Origin: Bilamarchaeum sp040758595 | GTDB taxonomy: Archaea; Micrarchaeota; Micrarchaeia; Anstonellales; Bilamarchaeaceae | Length of the DNA stretch: 64,000 nucleotides | Direction: 5' to 3' | Assembly (NCBI GenBank): GCA_040758595.1 | Contig: JBFLVJ010000002.1 | Location: 1-64,000 of the forward strand | Shown here: one piece after another, positions 1 to 8,442 of the stretch | Numbering within the stretch: position 1 is the stretch's first letter | Layout: every line of letters begins with the position of its first letter | Translations under genes and position numbers: made by a program | The notes under the pieces: model-generated | The model's input: only the letters and a program-made list of their open reading frames with translations | The model's database searches: none | Told to the model about the DNA's origin: nothing

Positions 1-708
1 CGGAAGAGCATCAACGGCTTCACGAGGGCGATCCTGGTCATAAACCCCAACAACCCCACCGGCGCGGTCTATTCCAGGAAATCGCTCCAGGGGATAATCG
101 ATATCGCAGGCGAGCACAAGCTCCCAATCATCAGCGATGACGTGTACGACCAGCTGGTCTTCGACGGCGAGATGCACCATATCAAGGACATGGCCAAGGA
201 TGTGCCTGTCGTCTCCGGCAACAGCCTCTCCAAGAACTACATCTATCCTGGAGCCCGCGTCGGCTACCTGGCGTTCCACGGCCCTGGCTGGGACAAGATA
301 AAGGACGCGGTGCAGAGGCTCTGCAACCAGAGGCTCTCGGTCAACTGGGAGATGCAGCGCGCATACATCGCCGCTCTCAAGGGCCCGCATGATCATATAA
401 AGGACTTCAACGCAGCGCTCAAGGTCCGCCGCGACGTGGTGGCGAAAAGGGTCGATTCCATAGACGGGCTAAGCATGCCCAAACCAAAAGGGGCGTTCTA
501 TGCGTTCGTCAATGTCGAAGGCCCATGGAAGAACGATGTCACGTTCGTGCGGGAGCTCCTTAAGCATGGCGTCGTCGTCGTTCCTGGTTCAGGTTTCGCA
601 CCCAGGATGAAAGGCAAGGCGTTCAGGCTGGTGTTCCTTCCGAAACCCGAGCAGCTGGAGCAGGCTTTCGACCGCATCGAGGCTTGCATGAAAAGCGTGA
701 AGGGATGA
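1..708 (+). CDS. Class I/II PLP-dependent aminotransferase, 3' part
   Basis: The reading frame is open from the first base, so the start lies upstream. The visible part is about 235 residues of a fold-type I aminotransferase, which would transfer an amino group between an amino acid and a 2-oxo acid in the cytoplasm. Family marks in order are NPNNPTG (about residue 15), the PLP-ring Asp region SDDVYD (about 45), and SLSKNYIYPGARVGY (about 75), whose Lys should form the PLP aldimine. The C-terminal small domain is complete and ends at TGA 706-708. Substrate cannot be told from this fragment; the alanine/aspartate aminotransferase group is most likely. It converges on the secretion ATPase gene, with the hairpin repeat between them. 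Confidence 0.9.
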   Translation, partial: RKSINGFTRAILVINPNNPTGAVYSRKSLQGIIDIAGEHKLPIISDDVYDQLVFDGEMHHIKDMAKDVPVVSGNSLSKNYIYPGARVGYLAFHGPGWDKIKDAVQRLCNQRLSVNWEMQRAYIAALKGPHDHIKDFNAALKVRRDVVAKRVDSIDGLSMPKPKGAFYAFVNVEGPWKNDVTFVRELLKHGVVVVPGSGFAPRMKGKAFRLVFLPKPEQLEQAFDRIEACMKSVKG

Positions 709-717
709 TCCGCCCCA

Positions 718-972
718 TCACACTCCCAGGGTTCGCGGCAATCGGGAACGGCGATCCGTTCCCGGTGCGTCTTGAACGGCACGCCGTTCAAAACGAAGCC
801 CAGGTCTTCAGACCTTGGAGGAAGCGAACCCGAAACCTCAGTCAAACCGGTGGCACACGGCTTCTCGCCTTCCGCGCTCCAGCCAGAAGCCCAGGGCTTT
901 CTAGCGAACGGCAATCCGTTCGCTGGAATCCAGGGAGCGGCGCTCCCTAGATCAGCCCTGGGAGTGTGTCAC
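718..972. repeat. 255-bp hairpin-rich repeat, copy 1
   Basis: This stretch matches 63112-63366 base for base by eye over 255 bp. The ends carry a 13-bp perfect inverted repeat, CACACTCCCAGGG at 719-731 and its complement at 956-968. Inside are consecutive hairpins: 744-763 (8-bp stem), 772-791 (9 bp), 802-815 (6 bp), 903-924 (9 bp) and 932-948 (8 bp). Three share a GAACGG...CCGTTC core. It lies between two convergent genes, 9 bp after one stop codon and 5 bp from the other. No target-site duplication distinct from the repeat is visible. It looks like a non-autonomous mobile element of MITE, REPIN or palindromic type; no transposase is in the window. Confidence 0.92.
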
Positions 973-977
973 CCCTT

Positions 978-3437
978 CTACTTCTTCTTTTTCAGCCCTG
1001 CTTTCTTCGCTCTCAGCTTGTCGCGGAGGGATTCCTTCGCCGTCGGCCTCGGAGGCTCCTCATCTCTCTCTTCCTCTTCGATGTCCTCGAGCACCCCGGG
1101 CGTCTCTTCTCCGGTAGCCGGCTCTTCGGGCGGCGGAGGCGCTGCCGGCACATCTTCCACCTTGGCCATCACCCCGCCGCGCCTTTTGGAGAGCTCTGTG
1201 GCCACCACGTTCTTGAAGATGGGGTCCCACTGCCTCCAGGCATCCGCGAAATCTATCTCACCGTGCTCCTGCTCCATGGAGGTGAGCAGCCTGCCGGCGG
1301 CGGTATTGACCTTGAGAACGAAATCCAGCTCCAGCATCAATTTATCCTTCATCTGCTGGCTGAGCTTCTGCACCTCATAGAACATCTTGCCTTTCCAGAA
1401 CGCCTGGAGTATGTACTGCTCGGGCGAGATGCCGGTCTCTTCGCTCCTCCTTCCGAGGGCCGGGGGCACGAACGATATGTCCAGCTCTTTCTGGAGCTTC
1501 TTTATGTCTACCTTGGAGAAGTCCCTCATGGAAGCCTCCGGGTTCCTCAGGAATTTGGCCTCCCAGGTGCAGTTCTCGATGCTATCCCCCCTCCTGAAGC
1601 GGAATATCTCGACGAACTTCTTCTCGTCTATGTCGCTCTCGTACTCGAAACCGAGGACACGGTAGATGCGGCCCTTCCTGCCGAACCTCACCTTCTTGAG
1701 GAAGCTGTACCTGTCGGTGGCGTACATGCTGGCAGCAGGCAGGCCGAACACCAGCTCCAGCCTGTCCTGGATATCCCGGAGCGATTCCGCGTGGAGGTTG
1801 TAGAGCAGGAACACGCCTGGCTGGGTGTTGAGCAGGTTGATTATGCCCTGGACGGCCACACGCGATCTTACTTCGTTGATGATGAGCGCGGCATCACCCA
1901 TGCGCAGGAGGGAGTTGGCCATCGTCACCAGGTCGAGCTCTTTCGTCCGGCTCTCCTCCATCTCGGAGCTCTGCACCCTCGCCGCGCCTATGTGGAACCC
2001 TCTCTTCCTGAAAGCGCGGACCGGGATCTCCTCTATATCCTGGATGGGGATTATCCTCCGTCGCGTTCCGATGGATGTAATCTTGGCAGCGGTGAACGAT
2101 GTCTTTCCGACTCCCTTGAGGCCCAGCACGGCCTCCGAGCATCCAAGGGTCACCATCGTATCGTCGTATCCGGCGAAGAACGGTGTGAACGAGCTGTAGT
2201 CCAGATATTGCGCATAGGTGAACGGCTCCTCCTTCATTATCCTCAGCGCGCCCTGCAATTCGCCGAACGTGGCAGGCGGCCTCTGGAGGTGGCACCTCAT
2301 CGAGTGCCTCTTGAGGACCACGTCCACGATTGGGCTGCTCTCATCGAATTTCCTGACGCCCTTGAGAGTATATACGATATTCTTGAAGGATCTATCCAGC
2401 AGGTCGCGGTTGTATCTGAAGAGCGTGTGGCAGAGCCCGTATTTCCTGTGCTCGATGTATATTGGCGAGTTCTCGCTGTCTATATAGACGTCGGTCACAT
2501 TCTCCTTGTCCAGCGCCAGGTTCTCGATATGCGCTCCCATGCCGACGACCCAAGCGGCGCACTCGCGGCCCATGGCCATGGCCTGCTGGGGCGTGATGGG
2601 TATCCCGTCGAGCATCGCCCGGTCTATGAAGTACTGGCGGTACTCCCTGGTCTTGAGCTGCATGAGTATGTCCCAGTCCACGTTTATGAACTGCTCCTTG
2701 AACTGCTCGTTTATGGTGCTCTTGAGGAGACGGTTGAGTTCCGGGCTGAGATCGTCTATGGCAGTGTTCTTCTGCACATACAGGTACGCTTCAGCGCCCG
2801 GGATCTCATATATCTGCACGTCCACCCCGTAGGGCAGCTCGTAATGCGCATCGTCATCCTTGAGAGGGATCGCGTTCTCCGGTATCCCAAGCACGAGAGA
2901 AGGGACGAAATAGAGCGTCTTGAGGCCAACGAGGTCCAGGAAAGCCGCACGGAGGTCTCCGCTTCCCTTGACAAGCTCATAGAGCCTTGTCGCGGTGTAT
3001 TTCTTGAGGATGCCGGCCACCCAAGAGCGGAATGTCCGGTAGCCTTGCATGTATATGCTCTTCTCCGGTTCGCCCTCATCATAATCAGAGAGCTGCTGGG
3101 CGGCCAGGAGCGGGTTGAGGAACACGTACTCGTAGAATCTCTTGAGGACGGTCCTCCTGTTATCATAGCCCGGATCCTGCTTCATGCCGTAGATGTCCCC
3201 CCTCAGGAGGATTGTCTCCAGCTGGCGGATGAAGGAGGCGTACTGGGTCAGGACGGCGGTCTTCCTCTCATCGAGCTCCACGACTATCTCTTCCTCGTAC
3301 CTGATCGTCTTTATCGGCGATTCGGTCGTCGAGAGGTCCTTCAGATGGAGGTTCAGGAATTCAGGAGAAGCGAATTCATAAGGGCATTTCGCGAGATCGA
3401 CTATCGCTCTGGTGCCTTCGAGGTATAGATTGCACAT
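978..3437 (-). CDS. Type II/IV secretion system ATPase (VirB11/TadA/GspE-like)
   Basis: An 819-residue member of the archaeal secretion/pilus ATPase family, which powers assembly of pili or archaella or protein export at the inner face of the membrane. Residues 1-300 form an N-terminal region typical of large archaeal forms. The Walker A motif GLKGVGKTS is near 439-447, followed by the Asp-box QDIEEIPV and a Walker-B-like segment ALIINEVRS. The last 60 residues are a Pro/Glu then Lys-rich tail ending in KKKK. A TATA-like ATTTTAAAAT lies about 21 nt upstream of the start. No TadC-type membrane partner or pilin gene is adjacent, so the complex it drives is unknown. Confidence 0.85.
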   Translation of the reverse strand: MCNLYLEGTRAIVDLAKCPYEFASPEFLNLHLKDLSTTESPIKTIRYEEEIVVELDERKTAVLTQYASFIRQLETILLRGDIYGMKQDPGYDNRRTVLKRFYEYVFLNPLLAAQQLSDYDEGEPEKSIYMQGYRTFRSWVAGILKKYTATRLYELVKGSGDLRAAFLDLVGLKTLYFVPSLVLGIPENAIPLKDDDAHYELPYGVDVQIYEIPGAEAYLYVQKNTAIDDLSPELNRLLKSTINEQFKEQFINVDWDILMQLKTREYRQYFIDRAMLDGIPITPQQAMAMGRECAAWVVGMGAHIENLALDKENVTDVYIDSENSPIYIEHRKYGLCHTLFRYNRDLLDRSFKNIVYTLKGVRKFDESSPIVDVVLKRHSMRCHLQRPPATFGELQGALRIMKEEPFTYAQYLDYSSFTPFFAGYDDTMVTLGCSEAVLGLKGVGKTSFTAAKITSIGTRRRIIPIQDIEEIPVRAFRKRGFHIGAARVQSSEMEESRTKELDLVTMANSLLRMGDAALIINEVRSRVAVQGIINLLNTQPGVFLLYNLHAESLRDIQDRLELVFGLPAASMYATDRYSFLKKVRFGRKGRIYRVLGFEYESDIDEKKFVEIFRFRRGDSIENCTWEAKFLRNPEASMRDFSKVDIKKLQKELDISFVPPALGRRSEETGISPEQYILQAFWKGKMFYEVQKLSQQMKDKLMLELDFVLKVNTAAGRLLTSMEQEHGEIDFADAWRQWDPIFKNVVATELSKRRGGVMAKVEDVPAAPPPPEEPATGEETPGVLEDIEEEERDEEPPRPTAKESLRDKLRAKKAGLKKKK

Positions 3438-3502
3438 GGGCTAGTATCGGATTATGATTTTAAAATCGTTGAGGCGGGCTGGAACGCCCGGGTACGCTCT
3501 AT

Positions 3503-5080
3503 TCAGTAGAACCTGAACTTCCAGGAGTTCTTGGCCGGGCTGACCACCATGTCCTTGGGGCGGCGCCATTTCTTCCTCGCCCTCAGCGTGTGCTCGCCCG
3601 GAGGAAGCACTGTCGAGAGCGGGGTGTTCCCGAGGAATATCTCGTCCTCGACCTCCCTCTTCTTTCCCTTGACGACCTTGATGCTCTTGACCACCCGGAA
3701 AATCGGGATGCCTGATGGGGTGCTATCGACAGTGACGACATATCCCTTCTGCTCATCCAGCTTCCTGCCCTCGCCATCTGCCTTTTTCGAGTCCAGTCCG
3801 AGCTTCTCCTTGATGACTCCTTGGTGCTGGTATGCGAAATAGCCTCCCGCGCCCAGCGCCGCCACGGCCGCCAGAGCGGCGATGGTCTTGCCAACGCCGC
3901 CTCTCTTGCTCCTGTGGATCTCTGGAGCGACCTCGGCCAGCGTCAGACTGGTCCGTGCCGGCTGCGGAGTCCCATACCCGAGCGAAGCGGCTATCGCTCT
4001 CTTGAATTCCACCGCGCTCGGATACCTATCTTCCTTCTTGGTCGCCATAGCTGTCAATATTATCCGGTCCACATCGGCCGCCAAATCCGGCCTGAATATC
4101 GAAGGAGGCTGCGGCATCTCGTTCATCCTCTCCATGAGGCCATCTATCTCTGGCGAGAAAGCTGATCTGCCGGTGAGCAGCCTGTACATCACCGCCCCAA
4201 GGGCATAGATGTCCACCCTGTGGTCCATCACATCGAGCATGCTCTGGGCCCTGCTGACCTGCTCGGGAGCCATGAACTCCAGCGTGCCGGCGATTATCCC
4301 GGCCCTGGTCAGCTCCTCATCGGTGTTCTGGTCGTAAACGAATTTCGCAAGGCCGAAATCCAGTATCTTGACATCTTTGACCGGCCTCAGGGGGGCATCC
4401 CCCATTATCATCTCGACCATGATGTTGCCCGGCTTGATGTCCCGGTGCATTATCTTCCTCACATGTGCCGCATTGAGGCCTTCGCAGACCTCCATCATCG
4501 CGGTGCCGAGCCATTCCCAGCTCATCAGCGGCCTGCCGTTCGCATCGAGCAGGAGGGAGAAATTCCCGTTCTCCTGCCTGGGCTTTCCGCGCTCATCGGT
4601 CTCGACGCATCTCTTGAATATCTTGTATATGTCATCGCCCGGGAAGTGCTCCATCACTATGAAGGGGTCCCCTTCCGGAAGGAATCCAAGATCCAGCGTC
4701 TTGACTACGTTGGGGTGGTTCAATCCCGCCGCCACCGCGGCTTCCCTCTTGAACCTCGCGAGGGCGGTGTCCACATCTGTCTGGGACATGCCGCGCAGGT
4801 TGCTCTTGATGACGAGCTTAATCACGACCACTTTCCCGTCTTCCATATCCTTCGCTTTGAAGACCGCGCCCATCCCTCCTTCGCCTATCTTCTCCCCGAG
4901 CTCATACACCCTGGTGAGGGTGCGCAGGAGGGTGCCGGGCACCAGGTCCACGTATCCGGAGAGAGAGGGATTCCGCATCCTCTCGGAAGGCATCAGATCC
5001 GGAAGCGGAGGGGGGCGGCTCCTCTCGTCGCCATTGCCGTTCCTTCCGCCAGCGTTTCGGTTGCCCGGTGGTCTATGCAT
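3503..5080 (-). CDS. Transmembrane Ser/Thr protein kinase 1 with PEGA-like tail
   Basis: A 525-residue bacterial-type (Pkn/Hanks) protein kinase. The glycine loop IGEGGMGAVFKA (64-75), catalytic HRDIKPGNIM (about 212), DFG (about 241) and APEQ are all present, so it should be active. A single membrane segment lies near 400-416. The outer part ends in a PEGA-like beta domain (STPSG...GNTPLS...PPGEHTLRA), which often binds sugars or wall material in bacterial kinases. The N-terminal 50 residues are Pro/Arg-rich. A TATA box at 5104-5112 sits 28 nt from the start codon, suggesting a leaderless mRNA. It is separated from the second kinase by the PP2C gene and the six-gene operon. Its substrate is unknown. 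Confidence 0.9.
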   Translation of the reverse strand: MHRPPGNRNAGGRNGNGDERSRPPPLPDLMPSERMRNPSLSGYVDLVPGTLLRTLTRVYELGEKIGEGGMGAVFKAKDMEDGKVVVIKLVIKSNLRGMSQTDVDTALARFKREAAVAAGLNHPNVVKTLDLGFLPEGDPFIVMEHFPGDDIYKIFKRCVETDERGKPRQENGNFSLLLDANGRPLMSWEWLGTAMMEVCEGLNAAHVRKIMHRDIKPGNIMVEMIMGDAPLRPVKDVKILDFGLAKFVYDQNTDEELTRAGIIAGTLEFMAPEQVSRAQSMLDVMDHRVDIYALGAVMYRLLTGRSAFSPEIDGLMERMNEMPQPPSIFRPDLAADVDRIILTAMATKKEDRYPSAVEFKRAIAASLGYGTPQPARTSLTLAEVAPEIHRSKRGGVGKTIAALAAVAALGAGGYFAYQHQGVIKEKLGLDSKKADGEGRKLDEQKGYVVTVDSTPSGIPIFRVVKSIKVVKGKKREVEDEIFLGNTPLSTVLPPGEHTLRARKKWRRPKDMVVSPAKNSWKFRFY

Positions 5081-5185
5081 GTTACATTTTATGTTTCAAA
5101 AAGATTATAAATGGATGTGGGGCGCGATGGCTGGACGGTCCGCTAGATATTTATGCGTTCTCCTGCAAACAACTTCAGGATTCTG

Positions 5186-6364
5186 ATGTTGCCTAATATC
5201 TATCAGGGAGACTACCGCAAGCTGGCGTTAGTGCCAATCGCGCTGCTGCTGATCTCGCTCTATTTCATCCCATCGATCAAGATGGGCGTGGACTTCCAGG
5301 GCGGCACAGTGGTCACCCTCTCGCTCAATGGACCGGCGGACGCGGAGCAGCTCCAGGCCGATCTGCGCGATGAAGGGCTCGATGCCACGGTCCGCGTGTT
5401 CGAGTCGGCGGTCGGCTACCGCGCGGAGGTAGAGGTCCCCCAGAGCGATAGCCTGACGCGGGCCGATGAGCTGAAGGCAGAATTCAACGGACTCCTGCCA
5501 GCGGTGTCATACCTGGAGGTCGCATCGCTCCAGAACGAGACTAAAAGCGCAGAGTATCTGGAGCAGAAAGAGCGACTCGATGGGATGGCCGACGAGATGT
5601 TCTCGCTTGCAGGCATCTCCAGGGCTACCCTCAACCTGACCAGCACCAACGACCTCCAGAGGGAATTCTCCGCGGCATATTCCAAAGTCTATTCCAACTA
5701 CCAGCATTCGATATCCGGGCCGCTGGATAAGCACATCTCATATTCCTCGATATCGGTGCAGACTGTCAGTCCAGGGCTCTCCACCCATTTCATAGATGTG
5801 GCTATGAACGTCGTGCTATTCGCCGCGGTGCTCAGCCTCATACTCGTTTTCGCGTTCTTCCGCTCTCTGGTCCCGAGCCTCGCGGTGCTAACAGGAGCGT
5901 TCTGCGACATCATAATAGCTCTCGGGGCGATGGGTCTCTTCGGCATCCCCCTGACGCTCGCGTCTTTCGCCGCCATCCTCATGCTGCTCGGTTTCTCCCT
6001 CGACACAGACATCCTGCTCACGACAAGGATGCTAAAGCGCAAGGGCGATCCGAGGGAGAACGCCCATGACGCGATGAAGACCGGCCTGACCATGAGCCTC
6101 ACGGCGGTGATAGCATTCAGCGCGCTGTTCGTGCTCGCGATAATCACCCGCATCCCGACATATTACGAGATATCCGCCGTCGCCCTGGCCGGCCTTGTCG
6201 GAGACATGTTCGCCACCTGGGGCATAAACGCGGTGATGATACTCCACCATGTGGAGGGCAAGCGCGGGGCGACCGGCACACGGCACACAGCCCCCGGCAC
6301 ACGGCACCCGGCATCCGAAACCGGAAACCGGAAACAGGGAACTGGGTTCGGAGGTGGAGCCTGA
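5186..6364 (+). CDS. secF: Protein-export membrane protein SecF
   Basis: SecF works with SecD and SecYEG to finish protein translocation across the membrane. The protein has an N-terminal TM segment, an external P1-like domain after DFQGG, then a cluster of five TM segments with the family mark LGFSLDTDILLTTRML. I prefer the ATG at 5186 over the in-frame ATG at 5153. The TATA-like TAGATATTTAT at 5144-5154 overlaps the earlier codon and fits a transcript starting near 5175. The last 30 codons (about 6270-6358) are made of the dispersed GAAAC repeat, giving a low-complexity tail unlike the family. The stop overlaps the secD start as TGATG. Confidence 0.92.
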   Translation: MLPNIYQGDYRKLALVPIALLLISLYFIPSIKMGVDFQGGTVVTLSLNGPADAEQLQADLRDEGLDATVRVFESAVGYRAEVEVPQSDSLTRADELKAEFNGLLPAVSYLEVASLQNETKSAEYLEQKERLDGMADEMFSLAGISRATLNLTSTNDLQREFSAAYSKVYSNYQHSISGPLDKHISYSSISVQTVSPGLSTHFIDVAMNVVLFAAVLSLILVFAFFRSLVPSLAVLTGAFCDIIIALGAMGLFGIPLTLASFAAILMLLGFSLDTDILLTTRMLKRKGDPRENAHDAMKTGLTMSLTAVIAFSALFVLAIITRIPTYYEISAVALAGLVGDMFATWGINAVMILHHVEGKRGATGTRHTAPGTRHPASETGNRKQGTGFGGGA

Positions 6365-8058
6365 TGGACTTCTACAGAGACACTCATCTTCAGCTGCTGG
6401 CGCTAGCCTTCCTGGTGTTCGCCGCAGCCATCGTCGCCTTCGCAGGCTGGATACTCCTTGTGGCATTGCTTTTCTTCGGATTCGTATCGCTCATGTGGAA
6501 GGAGCCGCACATCAAGCTCGCCAGCATGGGGGTGCTCGTGCTATTGGCGGCGATCAATATCGGCGTCCATGGCATGAACTTCGGCATAGATTTCGTGGGA
6601 GGCACCCGCATCCCGGTCCTTCTGGAGCATCCCGTGGACGAATCCACGATGGACGAGATGGTGCAGACCATCAAGAGCAGGGCCAGCACCCTCGGCCTCA
6701 AGGAGGTCAAGGCCCGCGCCATGGGCAACAGCATAATCAACGTGGAGATCGCCAGTTCCGACGAGGAGACGATATCGTTCATAGAGAGGACGCTCTCCCA
6801 GCAGGGCGTCTACCTGGGCGTGGTCGACGGGAAGGTCGCTGTGAGCGGAGACCACATCTACCGCACCACGATCAGGGCCATGGGACCGAGCGAGCTCGCA
6901 CAGCAGAGGGCGGACTGGGGCGTCCAGTTCTCGGTGGACCGGGAAGGGGCGGAGCAGTTCGCCAAAGCGGCTCTCGACAAGAGCGATTATCCTATCTACA
7001 TGTTCCTCGACAGGCCGGACGATGCGGCGCTTTTCTATACCCGCGACAGTTTCAGGGGCTACCTCTCCCCAGATTCCGGAGAGAAGGAATCCCTGCGGGC
7101 GATGGAGGACCTGCTCAAGCTGGAAGGCGGACGGGACATCCCAGTGTATATCATAGACGACCTTGATGGCAATCTCACCGCTCCCACCAACCAGACGAAA
7201 GCGCTCGTGAGCGAGACTGTGGCAAAGAGCGTCAAGGACGATCTCGAATCCCGCGGTTTCATCGTAGTGGAGGTCAATGAGAGCAAGATGGCCCCGGAGT
7301 TCACTAGGACCCGCAGCGGAGTGCTCATAGTCTCCAAGCTCGAATCCGTGGGCCTTCTCACCGCGCCGCTCCTTGGAGGGGCGATAACCACAGGCACCTT
7401 GAATTACAATTATATAATAACGGGAAATGTCCAGGCAGAGACACAACTGGATAGGAACCAGGAAGCCTTCGCCAGGGTGAAAAGCATCGAATCCATCCTC
7501 AAGGGCGGAGCCTTACCGGTCGGCATATCGCTCGGCTCCAGGACGACGCTTCCGGCATCATTGGGAAGCGAGTTCCTGAAGCTGAGCCTGATGGGCATCG
7601 CCACCGCGCTGGTGGTGATATCACTGCTCATAGGGGTCAGATACCGCAACCTCAGGGCGACAGCCCCGATAGTGATCATAAGCATGGCCGAGCTGCTCAT
7701 ACTGCTTTCCATACTCGGCTCGTTCACAATAGACCTGGCAGCCATGGCAGGCATCCTTGCCGCCATCGGTGTGGGTGTGGACGCACAGATAGTCATCACC
7801 GATGAACTCCTCAAGAAGGACGAGCACACCACCCATGAGAAGGTGGAGCTGGCCTTCGGCATCATCAGGACCAACGCCATAGTGGCCATATTCTCCATGG
7901 TGCCATTGCTCTTCTCCGGGCTGGTTGAGATAATCGGATTCGCAATCTCTACAATGCTCGGCGCTTTGCTCGGCTACATGCTCACGAGGCCGGCTTACGC
8001 GGCGATAGTCGAGAAGGTGCTCGCGGCAGAGCGGAAGGGCGAGCAACCCTCGGGCTGA
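6364..8058 (+). CDS. secD: Protein-export membrane protein SecD
   Basis: A 564-residue SecD, partner of SecF in the auxiliary export complex. Two N-terminal hydrophobic segments precede the large extracytoplasmic domain that starts at DFVGGTRI. The C-terminal five-TM block contains the family signature GIGVGVDAQIVITDELL, similar to the GVGVD motif of SecD in other organisms. Translation is probably coupled to secF through the 1-nt overlap. The order secF then secD is the archaeal arrangement, opposite to E. coli. No yajC homologue is seen nearby, as expected in archaea. Confidence 0.92.
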   Translation: MDFYRDTHLQLLALAFLVFAAAIVAFAGWILLVALLFFGFVSLMWKEPHIKLASMGVLVLLAAINIGVHGMNFGIDFVGGTRIPVLLEHPVDESTMDEMVQTIKSRASTLGLKEVKARAMGNSIINVEIASSDEETISFIERTLSQQGVYLGVVDGKVAVSGDHIYRTTIRAMGPSELAQQRADWGVQFSVDREGAEQFAKAALDKSDYPIYMFLDRPDDAALFYTRDSFRGYLSPDSGEKESLRAMEDLLKLEGGRDIPVYIIDDLDGNLTAPTNQTKALVSETVAKSVKDDLESRGFIVVEVNESKMAPEFTRTRSGVLIVSKLESVGLLTAPLLGGAITTGTLNYNYIITGNVQAETQLDRNQEAFARVKSIESILKGGALPVGISLGSRTTLPASLGSEFLKLSLMGIATALVVISLLIGVRYRNLRATAPIVIISMAELLILLSILGSFTIDLAAMAGILAAIGVGVDAQIVITDELLKKDEHTTHEKVELAFGIIRTNAIVAIFSMVPLLFSGLVEIIGFAISTMLGALLGYMLTRPAYAAIVEKVLAAERKGEQPSG

Positions 8059-8133
8059 CGGCCCCAACCTCGTTTTTCCCCATACCCCTCTCCTTAAGCT
8101 CAGCTAAGGCATATCGAAGAAAAGAATGATACA

Positions 8134-8342
8134 TGGACTCGGGGGGAAATGCGTTGCGTTTCCGGTTTCCAGTTTCCGGTTCCCCGTTCGGAACGGGAAA
8201 CCACAAGAACGGAACTGGGAACGCAATCTCGCACCCCCGGCCTCTCCGATTTCAGAAACTTTTTTACGGCAAGTTTTTTGTCAAACTTTTTTCCTAAAAA
8301 AGTTTGTGCGAACGGAGCGCTCTGCTACTGAGCTACGAGCCC
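8134..8342 (-). tRNA. tRNA-Ala(CGC) with two introns, one in the T loop
   Basis: Acceptor strands GGGCTCG (8342-8336) and CGAGTCC plus A73 (8141-8134) pair fully. The D stem is GCTC/GAGC with the short loop AGTAGCA. Anticodon CGC is at 8310-8308 on stem CTCCG/CGGAG. Two insertions break the gene: 57 nt after position 37 (8306-8250), rich in T and A, and 80 nt inside the T loop between TGCGAG and T (8227-8148). Removing both leaves 72 nt with all four stems. The T-loop insertion begins and ends with complementary TTGCGTT/AACGCAA and is filled with the dispersed GAAAC repeat. Splicing by the archaeal tRNA endonuclease is inferred. Confidence 0.85.
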
Positions 8343-8430
8343 GATGCGTTATCGTTGTTGTCTGCAAAGCCTTAAAATATCAGATACCTGCCGGCACATC
8401 CAGCCTATGAGCCATTCCTCCGCAAACAAC

Positions 8431-8442
8431 AACTTTATAAAA
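8431..8442 (+). promoter_or_regulatory. TATA-like box upstream of the PP2C gene
   Basis: TTTATAAA at 8434-8441 is a strong archaeal TATA match. Transcription should start near 8460, which lies inside the longest open frame, so the first ATG at 8442 is doubtful. Confidence 0.55.

Noticed and set aside
498..914. 138-codon minus-strand frame across the repeat, also at 63012-63308
   Set aside because: The shared part comes from the hairpin repeat and the rest from an aminotransferase shadow; composition reflects inverted repeats.
966..3428. 820-codon open frame antisense to the secretion ATPase
   Set aside because: It mirrors the real gene in high-GC DNA; the opposite strand has clear Walker motifs, and this frame has none.
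4220..5110. 296-codon plus-strand frame
   Set aside because: Antisense to kinase 1; no motifs.
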